Below the pieces are notes generated by a model. That model was not told where the DNA came from, ran no database searches, and worked only from the letters and a program-made list of their open reading frames with translations. From Saccharothrix coeruleofusca (GTDB lineage: Bacteria; Actinomycetota; Actinomycetes; Mycobacteriales; Pseudonocardiaceae), in the NCBI RefSeq assembly GCF_014648515.1, contig NZ_BMRG01000004.1, positions 57,324 through 118,958 of the forward strand: a stretch of 61,635 bases of DNA, read 5' to 3'. Each line of letters begins with the position of its first letter. The first letter of the stretch is position 1. Of the stretch, positions 48,906 through 57,196 are shown piece after piece. The translations under genes were made by a program, and so were the position numbers.

Positions 48906-50644
48906 CCGAACCGGAACGGCCGGGGGCCGCGCGGTCCCCGGTCCGCTTCCGCGTGCTGGGCCCGGTCGCCGCGGACGGCGCGACCGGGCCCCTGCGCGTG
49001 GGCGGACCGAAGCGCCGGGGCCTGCTGGCGGTGTTGTTGCTGCACGCCAACCGGGAGGTCGCCGACGAGCGGCTGTGCGCGCTGCTGTGGGGCGACCACC
49101 CGCCCGCCAACGCGCGCGGCCAGCTCCAGGTCTACGTGTCGGGTCTGCGCGGACTGCTGGGCAAGGCGGCCGTGGTCCGCGAGTCGCGCGGCTACCGGCT
49201 GGTGGTGGCACCCGGCGAGCTGGACCTGGAGGTGTTCACCGGGCTGGTCGGGCGCGGTGTCGAGGAGTTGGCGCGCGGTCGGGCCGCTGCGGCGTCGGAG
49301 GCGTTGCGCGAGGCGCTGGCGCTGTGGCGCGGCCCCGCGCTGGGCGGTGTGCCGGAGTCGCTGGTGGCGCGCGAGGGACCGGCGCTGCAGGAGCGGCGGG
49401 TCGTCGCGTTCGAGCACTTCGCCGAGGCGCAGTTGGCGTTGGGCGGGCACGCCGGGGTGATCGGCGAGCTGACCGCGCTGGTGCGCGAGCACCCGCTGCG
49501 GGAGCGGCTGACGTGGCAGCTGATGGTGGCGCTGTCCCGTGCGGGCCGCGTGCCCGAGGCGTTGGCGGCTTATGACGCGTTCCGCCGCGGGTTGGCCGTC
49601 GAGCAGGGGTTGGACCCCGGTGACGCCCTGGTCGGGCTGCACCGGAGCATCCTCCAGGGGCGGGAGGCGGGGCCGCGACCCGCTGAGCTGCCGCACGACG
49701 TTCCCGGTTTCGCGGGGCGGGAGCGGGAGCTGGCCGAGCTGACCGGCTGGTTGGAGGAGTGGGAGCGCGCGGGCGGGGTGCGGGTGTGCGTGGTCAGCGG
49801 GATGCCCGGTGTGGGCAAGTCGGCGCTGGCGGTGCACTGGGCGCATCGGGTGCGCGACCGCTTTCCCGACGGTCAGCTGTATCTGGACCTGCGCGATCCC
49901 GGTGACCCGGTGGCGCGGCTGCTGCGCACCGTGGAGCCGCACGGGCGGGGAACGGGGGAGCCGGACCGGCGCTACCGGACGGCGGTGGCGGATCGGCGGT
50001 TCCTGCTGCTGCTCGACCACGCCGAGGACGCCGCGCAGGTGCGGCGGTTGTTGCCGGGTGGGTCGGCGGTGGTCGTGGTGACCAGCAGGAACCGGCTCGG
50101 CGACCTGGTGGTCCGCGATGGTGCTCGGGCGTTGCCGCTGGACGTGCTGGCGGTCGGGGATTCGCTGGAGGTGTTGGGGGAGCGGGGGGCGGCGGCGGAG
50201 GAGTTGGCGGAGTTGTGCGGCCACCTGCCGCTGGCGCTGCGGATCGCCGCCGCCGACCCCGGTGGTGCCGCCCGGTGGTTGGCCGAGACTCCCCCGGATC
50301 GGGTGCTGGACCGGTTGGTCGTGGGCGGGGAGTCGGTGGCCGGGGCGTTCGCCGGGTGGTTCGCCGCGTTGCCCGCCGAGTTGCGCGACGTGGCGTTGCG
50401 GTGGGCTCCGCTGCCGGTGTCGGAGTTCAGCGCGCGCACCGCCGCGGCGGTGGCCGGGTGCCCGGTGTTCGACGCCGGGACCGCCCTGCGGGCGTTGGCC
50501 GGGGCCTGCCTGCTGGCGCAGCCCCGGCCCGGCCGGTACCGCTGGCACCCGCTGGTCCGCCGCTTCCTCGCCCGGACCCGCGAGTCGAACGCCGGGGTGG
50601 CGCGAGTCGAACGCCGGGGTGGCGCGAGTTCCGCGTTCGGGTAG
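48902..50644 (+). CDS. SARP/AfsR-type regulator with BTAD and NB-ARC domains (580 aa)
   Basis: An OmpR-type winged helix at residues 15-95 (VRFRVLGPVAADG, GGPKRRGLLAVLLLHANREV) is followed by a BTAD at about 100-245 (LDLEVFTGLVGRG, YDAFRRGLAVEQGLDPG) and an NTPase domain with Walker A GMPGVGKSAL at about residue 300 and a Walker B-like FLLLLDHAED. It lacks the long C-terminal TPR array of AfsR, so it is a medium-length form. GTG 48902 overlaps the TGA of the lectin-like gene (GTGA). Regulators of this class activate secondary metabolite clusters; here it is coupled to a toxin locus. The last 20 residues are encoded by a 22-bp intergenic-type repeat. Confidence 0.85.
   Translation: MTEPERPGAARSPVRFRVLGPVAADGATGPLRVGGPKRRGLLAVLLLHANREVADERLCALLWGDHPPANARGQLQVYVSGLRGLLGKAAVVRESRGYRLVVAPGELDLEVFTGLVGRGVEELARGRAAAASEALREALALWRGPALGGVPESLVAREGPALQERRVVAFEHFAEAQLALGGHAGVIGELTALVREHPLRERLTWQLMVALSRAGRVPEALAAYDAFRRGLAVEQGLDPGDALVGLHRSILQGREAGPRPAELPHDVPGFAGRERELAELTGWLEEWERAGGVRVCVVSGMPGVGKSALAVHWAHRVRDRFPDGQLYLDLRDPGDPVARLLRTVEPHGRGTGEPDRRYRTAVADRRFLLLLDHAEDAAQVRRLLPGGSAVVVVTSRNRLGDLVVRDGARALPLDVLAVGDSLEVLGERGAAAEELAELCGHLPLALRIAAADPGGAARWLAETPPDRVLDRLVVGGESVAGAFAGWFAALPAELRDVALRWAPLPVSEFSARTAAAVAGCPVFDAGTALRALAGACLLAQPRPGRYRWHPLVRRFLARTRESNAGVARVERRGGASSAFG
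50579..50635. repeat. 22-bp tandem repeat of the CGCGAGTCGAACGC family, overlapping the SARP gene end
   Basis: CGCGAGTCGAACGCCGGGGT (first 20 bp of the unit) starts at 50579 and again at 50601; a degenerate third unit starts at 50623. The repeat is translated as the final residues of the SARP protein. The inverted word GCGTTCGACTCGCG lies at 50683-50696, so the family flanks the terminator between the two convergent genes. Confidence 0.75.
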
Positions 50645-50646
50645 GG

Positions 50647-50683
50647 CTCGGGTTGCCCAGGCGTTGAACTCGGGCAACCCGAG
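50647..50683. terminator. bidirectional hairpin between SARP and sialidase genes
   Basis: CTCGGGTTGCCC (50647-50658) and GGGCAACCCGAG (50672-50683) form a perfect 12-bp stem with a 13-nt loop, 2 bp behind the SARP stop and 21 bp from the sialidase stop. Confidence 0.75.
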
Positions 50684-50704
50684 CGTTCGACTCGCGAGGA
50701 CGTG

Positions 50705-53700
50705 TCAGCCCGCGTTGTCCAGCGGCAGTCGGACCGCGGTGACGGGACCGAAGTCGGTTCCCCGGCGCAGCGCGGTCAGCTCGACGTCGGTCAGGGCCCT
50801 GCGGTGGATCGTGAAGTCGTCGAGCAGGCCCTTGAACCGGTTGGTGCCGTCGGGTTTCGCGCCGAGCCGGAAGCCGTCCACCGCGAAGGTGTCGCCGTAG
50901 GTCAGCGAGCCCGACACGGCCGCGCTGCCCAACTGGGCGCCGTCCACCAGCAGCGCCACCGAGTCGCCGGAGCGGCGCAGGGTCACGTGGTGCCAGGTCC
51001 CGTCACCGAACGCGACCGCCGTCGACTGGTCCGGTGCGGACACCTCGGCGACGCCTGCGTCGGTCTGCACGTAGGCGTGCAGCCGGTCCCTGCCCGGCTG
51101 GGCGCGCAGCCAGAGGTTGCGCTCGGTGGACCCGGAGCCGTAGGCCCAGAACAGCACCTGGTCGGCGGTCGTGCTCGTGGCGCGGTACTGCACCCACGCG
51201 GACGTGGTGAAGTCGCCGGACCCCAGCGCGGTGCTCGGCGCGTACGGCAGCCGCACGGCGTCGTCCACGCCGTCGAACGACAGCGCGCCGCCCACCTTCC
51301 CGGTGACCACGGCCGGGTCGCCCAGCGCCGCCGCGCGCACGCAGTGCGCCGAGGCGTCCGGGGTGCTGGGCCCGGTGACCGGGTCCACCATGTCGTGCGA
51401 CTGGGTCCGCTGGCCGTCGAACGTCCACCACACCGCGGGCAGGTCGCCGGGGAACCGGCCCGCCGCGGCCTGCGCCAGCTCGGTGGCGGTCAACGCGCGG
51501 TGGTAGAGCCGGAAGTCGTCCAACGCCCCCTGCAGCACGTCGGTGCCGCCCATCTTGGACCCCGCGCGCAACCCGCTGATGGTGTCCTGCTCCGCGGTCA
51601 CCGAACCGGTCAGGCCGGTGACCGAGGCGGGCGTGCCGCCGTCGACGCTGAGCCGCACGGTGCCGCCCTCGCGGGACAGCGCCATCAGGTGCCACCCGCC
51701 GTCGCCGAACGCGGTGCGCGACGCCGAGGTGTCCGGCAGGGCGACGGAGACCTGGGCGGTGTCGGTCTGCACCCACGCGTAGAGGCGGTCCTGCCCCGGC
51801 TGGGCCCGCACCCACAGCGACCGCTTGCCCGAGGTCGTCCCGTAGGCCCACACCAGCGCCTGGTTCGGGCTGCTCGCCGTGGCGCTGTAGCGGAACCAGG
51901 TGGCGAAGGTGAAGTCCCCCGAGCCGAGGTCGAGCGCGGGGGAGAAGGGCGTCTCCACACCGGGGTGCGCCGCGTTCACCTGGATCGCGGACGAGGACTT
52001 GCCCTCCACCGGCGACTGGAGCCCGCCCAGCAGGGTCGCCGTGGCGCAGTGGCCGGACACGTCGTCGGTGATCGGCGTGGCCGTCCGGCTCGGCACGGTC
52101 GCCGTGTCGACCGACTGGAACGCCAGCCGCAGCACGCCCGTCGGCCCGTAGCCGCCGCGCACCGAGGTCAGCTCCTCGACGCTCAGCGCCCTGCGGAACA
52201 GCCGGAAGTCCTTGAGCCTGCCCGCGAAGCTGTCGCTGGCGCCCGCGTCCTGCTTGGCGCCGAGGCGGATGCCGCCGACGCCGCTGTTCACCGGGCCCAC
52301 CACGCCGGTGGCGCTCGCGGTCACGCCGTCCACGGTCAGCTCGACCCTGCTCCCGGCGCGCGTCAAGGACAGGTGGTGCCAGGCCCCGTCGCCGAACGCG
52401 ACCCGCGCCGCGGTGTCCGGGAGCGAGACCGACGCGCCGCCACCGCTGCCCTGCACCCACGCGGTCAGCTGGTCGTTCGCGGGCTGCGCGCGCAGCCACA
52501 CCTGCGGCTGACCGGAACCGACGCCGTAGGCCCACAGCAGCGCCTGGTTGGGGCTGCTCGCCGTGGCGCTGTAGCGGAACCGGGTGGTGAAGGTGAAGTC
52601 GTCCGCGCCGGGGTCCAGGGTGTGCGAGTGCGGGACGTCTGCGTGATCGCCCGCGCCGTCGAGCAGCAGTCCGTCGTCCAGCGCCGCGTTCCCGACCAGG
52701 TAGGCGTCGTTGGCCTCGGGCGAGCTGTCCGGCGTGGTCGGGCCCGCCGGGGTGGACGGCTGCGCCGACGGCGTGCCGCGGGTGGTCCCCGGCAGACCCA
52801 GCTGGCCCGGCGTGAAGCGGGTGAAGCGGATCTCGTCGGCGGAGAACGCCACGCCGCCCTCGTAGAGCACCCCGATCTCGCCGCCCGCCAACTCCGCCAG
52901 GTCGGAGTAGCCCGAGCGGTCGTTGGTGACCAGACCGCTCGCCGGGCTGAGCCAGGTGTTGCCGCGGTCGGTGGAGTAGCGGATCTTGAGGTGCTCGCGG
53001 TCGTTCGGGTCGGAGGGGCCGGAGAACACCAGCACGTCGCCGGGGGTGGACCGGTAGGTCCGCTGGAGCGCCAGCACCGAGCCCTGCACGGTCGGCGTCA
53101 CCAGCGAGGGCACGGTGGTGAAGGAGGGCATCGTGGTGCCGCCGTCGAGGCTGACCGCCTTGGCCCGGTGGTTGCCGTCGGTGACCTCGTTGCGCGCGAG
53201 GGCGTAGACCGCGCCGTCGGGCAGCTCCGCCACGGCGATCTCACCGGGGCTGAGCTGGCCCTCCACGTAGGAGTTGGGCACCGTGCTGGCACGCCAGGTG
53301 TCGCCACCGTCGTCGCTGTAGAGCACGCCCGCCAGCACGGTGCCGTTCCTGGGCTTCTGGTGCGCCCCGACGACCAGCCGCCCGGCGTGCTCGCCGTGCT
53401 GGAGCTGGATGCCGTGCGCGGGCCCGGTGGCGAACCAGCCGTCGTTGGTCCCGTCGAAGCTCGCGCCCAGCGGACGGGCGGTGCTCCAGGTCAGGCCGTC
53501 GTCGTCGCTGTGCTGCACCCACGGCAGCCGCTGTCCGCCGGGCACGGCCTCGTTGGAGGTGGTCACCAGCACGACCCGGCCGGTGCGCCGGTCCACCACG
53601 GGCACGGCGTTGCCCCTGGTGAACGGCGCGTTCGGGTCGTCGGGGGTGCCGGAGAGGACCACCCGGATGGGCCCCCACGTGCGGCCGTCGTTGGTGGACC

Positions 53701-53962
53701 GCCGCACCACCAGGTCGATGTCGCCGCGGTCGGCGCAGGACGGCGACTTGCGCGCTTCCGAGAACGCCAGCAGGCTGCCCGCGGCGGTGCGCACCAGCAC
53801 GGGGATGCGGAAGCACCCGTAGCCGTTGGTGCCCGTGCGGAACAGCACCTGCTGGGTGCCGACCAGCGAGGTGGACGGTGAGACACCGCTGGCCGCGGCG
53901 ACCGGTGGCGGTAGCAGGCCCACGACCAGGGCCAGCAGGACGAGGTGGGCGAATCGCATCAC
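50705..53962 (-). CDS. secreted sialidase-like protein (GH33 type) with three LamG-like domains (1085 aa)
   Basis: A signal peptide (LVLLALVVGLLPPPVAAAS) leads into a six-bladed propeller: the FRIP motif in GCFRIPVLVRTA, followed by Asp boxes STNDGRTW, SDDDGLTW, SDDGGDTW and STDRGNTW, and by YSDLAELAGGEIGVLYE. These are hallmarks of exo-alpha-sialidases. From about residue 420, three concanavalin/LamG-like modules of about 200 residues follow, each with FTF/FAT...F-R-Y-S-A-T-type strands and DGAWHHLSLTRAG or a variant. They probably bind glycans. The minus-strand TACGTT ends 6 nt before GTG 53962, indicating a leaderless start (ATG 53959 is next). A two-site half array of the 14-bp motif lies 67 bp upstream. 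Confidence 0.88.
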   Translation of the reverse strand: MMRFAHLVLLALVVGLLPPPVAAASGVSPSTSLVGTQQVLFRTGTNGYGCFRIPVLVRTAAGSLLAFSEARKSPSCADRGDIDLVVRRSTNDGRTWGPIRVVLSGTPDDPNAPFTRGNAVPVVDRRTGRVVLVTTSNEAVPGGQRLPWVQHSDDDGLTWSTARPLGASFDGTNDGWFATGPAHGIQLQHGEHAGRLVVGAHQKPRNGTVLAGVLYSDDGGDTWRASTVPNSYVEGQLSPGEIAVAELPDGAVYALARNEVTDGNHRAKAVSLDGGTTMPSFTTVPSLVTPTVQGSVLALQRTYRSTPGDVLVFSGPSDPNDREHLKIRYSTDRGNTWLSPASGLVTNDRSGYSDLAELAGGEIGVLYEGGVAFSADEIRFTRFTPGQLGLPGTTRGTPSAQPSTPAGPTTPDSSPEANDAYLVGNAALDDGLLLDGAGDHADVPHSHTLDPGADDFTFTTRFRYSATASSPNQALLWAYGVGSGQPQVWLRAQPANDQLTAWVQGSGGGASVSLPDTAARVAFGDGAWHHLSLTRAGSRVELTVDGVTASATGVVGPVNSGVGGIRLGAKQDAGASDSFAGRLKDFRLFRRALSVEELTSVRGGYGPTGVLRLAFQSVDTATVPSRTATPITDDVSGHCATATLLGGLQSPVEGKSSSAIQVNAAHPGVETPFSPALDLGSGDFTFATWFRYSATASSPNQALVWAYGTTSGKRSLWVRAQPGQDRLYAWVQTDTAQVSVALPDTSASRTAFGDGGWHLMALSREGGTVRLSVDGGTPASVTGLTGSVTAEQDTISGLRAGSKMGGTDVLQGALDDFRLYHRALTATELAQAAAGRFPGDLPAVWWTFDGQRTQSHDMVDPVTGPSTPDASAHCVRAAALGDPAVVTGKVGGALSFDGVDDAVRLPYAPSTALGSGDFTTSAWVQYRATSTTADQVLFWAYGSGSTERNLWLRAQPGRDRLHAYVQTDAGVAEVSAPDQSTAVAFGDGTWHHVTLRRSGDSVALLVDGAQLGSAAVSGSLTYGDTFAVDGFRLGAKPDGTNRFKGLLDDFTIHRRALTDVELTALRRGTDFGPVTAVRLPLDNAG

Positions 53963-54028
53963 GGCGCCAACGTAGGGAGCCGCGCTTTACCGCCGCTGAA
54001 CTTCCGCTTCCACCGCCCCTCAACGTCT

Positions 54029-54074
54029 GCAAGTACTACCCGACGTGCTCCTCGGGGCCGGTAACCACTACCCG
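54029..54074. repeat. phased array, half copy (two 14-bp sites)
   Basis: GCAAGTACTACCCG at 54029-54042 and GTAACCACTACCCG at 54061-54074, start to start 32 bp, with an 18-bp spacer. Both sites are identical to the left half of the array at 11421, while the spacer is unrelated. The inverted half is absent. It lies between the divergent sialidase and XRE-TPR genes. Confidence 0.85.
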
Positions 54075-54162
54075 ACCACTCGAACGCGCGGCTTGCGGCG
54101 TGGACGGACTCGATCGTGTTCGGGCCGGGCCGGCTACCCTCGGCAGCAGCCGGGAGGTGCCG

Positions 54163-55419
54163 ATGAACGTCGCAGAAGGCTCACGATCCGAGCCGACCCC
54201 GCCCGAGATCGGTGAACGCGTGCGGACCATCCGGAGGCGCCGCGGCCTCGGGCTCGACACCGCCGCCGGGCTGGCCGGGATCACGAAGTCGTACCTGTCC
54301 ATGCTCGAACGCGGTCAGCGCTGGTTCGAGCGGCGGGGTCTGCTGGAGGACATCGCCCGCGCGCTGGGCTGCTCCGTCGCAGACCTGACCGGCCAGCCGT
54401 ACTTGCCCGGTGACCGCGTGGCCGCTGAGGCGCTGACCGCGCTGCCGGAAATCTCCGTAGCCCTGTACGACGCCACTTTGGACGATGTTCCGGACTTGCC
54501 CGCCCGGCCGCTGCACGAGTTGGCGGGGCTGGCGGCTCAGGCGAACGAGCACACCGCGCACAGCCGCTACGCGGCAGCCGGACGAGGCTTGGGTTCACTG
54601 CTGACCGACCTGCACGTCCACGTCGTGACCGGCGAGGACCGCCGAGCCGCGCTCATCGCCCTGGTGGAGACCTGCCTAGTGGCCTGTGGTGTCGCCCGCA
54701 GCCTCGGCAACGCGGACCTGGCGGTCACCGCCGCCGCCCGTGCGCAGGAGGCTGCCCGCAGGGTGGAGTCCCCGGCACTGCAGGGGTTCACAGCCATGGC
54801 GGCTACCGGGGTGTTGAGCAGGCTGGGCGCTCGGCACCGGGCCGAGCGGATCGCCCGCACCGCCCTGGAGCACCTCGTGGACGTGGCCGACCCGACCGCG
54901 TCGGACACCGCGGCGGCGGAAGCGGCCGGCATGTTGCACCTGTCGTCGGCGCAGCTGGCCGCCAAGTCCGGACGCGCGGCGGACGCGGCGGCGCACCTCG
55001 CGGAGGCGGTCGAACTGGCGCGACGGACGGGGGAGCGGAACGCGCTGTGGTTCAGCTTCGGCCCGGCGAACGTGCGGGCGTGGGCGCTGTCCGTGGCCGT
55101 GGAATCCGGACGCGGCCCGGTCGAGGCCGAGCGGGTCGAGGCCACTCCTGGTTACGCCGATGCCCTCACCGCCGCCGACCGGCGTGCCGCGCTGCACTTC
55201 GACCTCGCCCGAGCCCACTGCCAGGCGGGCGGCTCGCGGGACGCGGCGGCGCTGCGGCACCTGGACACCGCCGACCGGATCGCGCCGCAACGCATCCGAC
55301 ACGACCCGGTGGCCCGCGAACTGCTGATCGAGCTCGATCAGCGCGCCCGCGTGCGCACGTGGGAGCTGAAGTCGCTGAAGAGTCGGCTCGGTGTGGGTTC
55401 ACATTCTGTGAACAGTTGA
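54163..55419 (+). CDS. XRE-type regulator with TPR-like helical repeats (418 aa)
   Basis: An N-terminal helix-turn-helix is clear (IGERVRTIRRRRGLGLDTAA, then GITKSYLSMLERGQRWFERR). The long C-terminal part is a helical repeat array (for example GNADLAVTAAARAQEAARRV and GRAADAAAHLAEAVELARRT). Such proteins occur in large numbers in actinomycetes and may respond to peptides or to partner proteins. ATG 54163 has GGGAGG 5 nt upstream, and TACCCT at 54134-54139 may be its -10. The half array of 14-bp sites lies 89-134 bp upstream. It converges with a second regulator of the same type. Confidence 0.8.
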   Translation: MNVAEGSRSEPTPPEIGERVRTIRRRRGLGLDTAAGLAGITKSYLSMLERGQRWFERRGLLEDIARALGCSVADLTGQPYLPGDRVAAEALTALPEISVALYDATLDDVPDLPARPLHELAGLAAQANEHTAHSRYAAAGRGLGSLLTDLHVHVVTGEDRRAALIALVETCLVACGVARSLGNADLAVTAAARAQEAARRVESPALQGFTAMAATGVLSRLGARHRAERIARTALEHLVDVADPTASDTAAAEAAGMLHLSSAQLAAKSGRAADAAAHLAEAVELARRTGERNALWFSFGPANVRAWALSVAVESGRGPVEAERVEATPGYADALTAADRRAALHFDLARAHCQAGGSRDAAALRHLDTADRIAPQRIRHDPVARELLIELDQRARVRTWELKSLKSRLGVGSHSVNS

Positions 55420-55515
55420 TCGTCAAAGCCGACCGTTGAGGTCGACGCCGACACCGCACCGACGGCCAGGAAGCGCGAACGCTCGGCTCGCGGTGTCCGA
55501 ACGCGCGACTCGCGC

Positions 55516-56742
55516 TCAGCGGGCGTGGTGGATCTCGCGCAGTTGGGCCAGGTATGCCTCGGCCTCGGTCTCGCCGGAGAACCGGCTGCTCAGGACAGCG
55601 GCTAGGTCCTGGGAAACCATCGCCAACGATGGCAACGACTTCCGCTGCCCGGTGAGCGCCTGCCGCCCGAAGGCCACGGCGCCCTCCAGGTCGCCTTCGC
55701 GTGCCGCGGCGACACCGAGAGTGATCCGGGCTTCCGCGATCCGCATGGGCGAGCGTTCGAAGCCGTTGAAGTCGGTGCCCCCTCGGATCACCTCGTTCGC
55801 CAGCGCACTGGCCAGCCGGTCGCCCCCGACGTGGCGGTAGCAGTCCATCGCGTAGAAGTCGAACTTCGACGGGTCGACCACGAAGTGGTTGTCGACGTTG
55901 TCCGGGTAGGGCAGCGAGTCCAGCAGCACTCTGCCACGCTCCAAGGCGTCCTCCATCTCGGCCGGACGGCCCATGCGCGCCCACGCCTTGGCCTCCTGCG
56001 CCAGCAGTTGGACGCCGACCGAGTGCCCGCCCGACACGGCTCGCCCCGCTCGCGCCGCCGCGACGGCTCCCCGGTGATCGCCGGAGGTGAGGGCGAACCA
56101 CGCCCTCATCTCGTGCGCCCACCCGAGCACGCCTGCGCTGCCGACCTCCTGCCCAAGGGAGAGGGCTGCCTGCCGGGTCGCTTCGGCGGACCGGCGGTCG
56201 CCCGTGTCGTACTCCAGGCAGCCGACCAGCAGCGCCAGCCACCCGGCCAGCTCCAGCGTGTCCCGCCGCTGCCGGAAGCCGAGGCGCTGTTCCTGCAGGT
56301 CGACGATGCGTCGCAGCCACTCGCGCCCTTCGACGAGCAGCTCGTCCGGATGGCGGTGCGCGTACTCGGAGCAGAGCCGGTCGACCGTGATCCGCAGCGC
56401 CTGCACCGTGGCCTCGTCCACCGACGAGGCCCGCAACCGCGACACGATCTCCATCGTGTCCATGCCGGTCACGCCGAGGATTTCCGCTCGCGCGCGGTGT
56501 TCGGGCGGGAACAGGGCGGTCGTGACGGTGTGCAGCGCGGCGGCGATGAGCGGTGCGTAGTGGGGGCTCGGCTTGTTCTCGCCGCGTTCCCACGCCTTCC
56601 ACCGCCGCAGCAGGTGATCGGGGTCGGGGAGCGCGGCGCGGCTGTGCTCGCGCATCCGCTCGGCGGCTTCTGCCTGCGACCACCCCCTGGCTTCGCGGAG
56701 CGCTCGGATGCGCCGGGCCCAGCTCGGAATCCCGTCGCCCAT
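55516..56742 (-). CDS. XRE-type regulator with TPR-like repeats (408 aa)
   Basis: The helix-turn-helix is at residues 5-65 (ARRIRALREARGWSQAEAAE, then LRRWKAWERGENKPSPHYAP). The rest consists of helical pairs (ATRQAALSLGQEVGSAGVLG, GDHRGAVAAARAGRAVSGGH, EGDLEGAVAFGRQALTGQRK). It has the regulator layout seen at 22781 and 54163 but only low similarity. ATG 56742 is preceded by AGGAGG at 7 nt; the open frame continues to 56994 without support. It is divergent from a 103-aa protein gene, a common pairing for this kind of regulator. Confidence 0.8.
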   Translation of the reverse strand: MGDGIPSWARRIRALREARGWSQAEAAERMREHSRAALPDPDHLLRRWKAWERGENKPSPHYAPLIAAALHTVTTALFPPEHRARAEILGVTGMDTMEIVSRLRASSVDEATVQALRITVDRLCSEYAHRHPDELLVEGREWLRRIVDLQEQRLGFRQRRDTLELAGWLALLVGCLEYDTGDRRSAEATRQAALSLGQEVGSAGVLGWAHEMRAWFALTSGDHRGAVAAARAGRAVSGGHSVGVQLLAQEAKAWARMGRPAEMEDALERGRVLLDSLPYPDNVDNHFVVDPSKFDFYAMDCYRHVGGDRLASALANEVIRGGTDFNGFERSPMRIAEARITLGVAAAREGDLEGAVAFGRQALTGQRKSLPSLAMVSQDLAAVLSSRFSGETEAEAYLAQLREIHHAR

Positions 56743-56884
56743 CGGTCCACCTCCTGGTGTCGAACCGCCCTTCGCCGAGTGTGGCAGCAGGCCGGGGTGC
56801 TGCGGGGGTGACACGGCCGCGTCACCACTTTCGACACCTGCGGCAGCACTGCGGTCGCGAGCCGGGTGCACCGAAACCCGGAGC

Positions 56885-57196
56885 ATGGACATGATGACCG
56901 CGCAGGCCGAGCAGGAGCAGTTGTGGGATGAGGCCGGTTTCGCCGGGTTCCTGAAGGGCTTGGCCGCCGATGACGCGCCCAGGTTGTTCGCCATCGCCCA
57001 CGAGTACGGCGAGCGCCGTGACGGTTGGATCGCCGCTTACGGCATGGCGTTCCACGACCGGGCCGAGGTCTTCTCCGTCGAAGGCGGCTTCCACACCCGC
57101 GCCGCGAGCCCGGAGAGCGCGCTGACCACCTTCGCTCGGGCGGTGGACGGGGACGTGAAGCTCCACCTGATCTGGCTCGACGGGCCGGAGTCCTGA
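56885..57196 (+). CDS. hypothetical protein (103 aa) divergent from an XRE-TPR regulator
   Basis: A small acidic soluble protein without recognised family. Its N-terminal half is helical (EQLWDEAGFAGFLKGLAADD), the C-terminal half strand-rich (DGDVKLHLIWLDGP). Small genes paired divergently with XRE regulators are frequent in actinomycetes and often co-regulated. ATG 56885 has CGGAGC nearby. Its stop is directly followed by the end of the MFS gene on the other strand. Confidence 0.6.
   Translation: MDMMTAQAEQEQLWDEAGFAGFLKGLAADDAPRLFAIAHEYGERRDGWIAAYGMAFHDRAEVFSVEGGFHTRAASPESALTTFARAVDGDVKLHLIWLDGPES

Noticed and set aside
36879-49211. A 4110-codon open frame on the minus strand
   Set aside because: It is antisense to the RHS and lectin-like genes; GC-biased third positions remove stops on the opposite strand. 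The translation is a low-complexity Val/Gly/Arg/His mixture without domains.
56797-56849. Nested GTGCTGC/GCAGCAC and GTGAC/GTCAC inverted repeats between the XRE and 103-aa genes
   Set aside because: The arms are short and not symmetric around one centre (11 against 24 bp), so chance in GC-rich DNA is a sufficient explanation.
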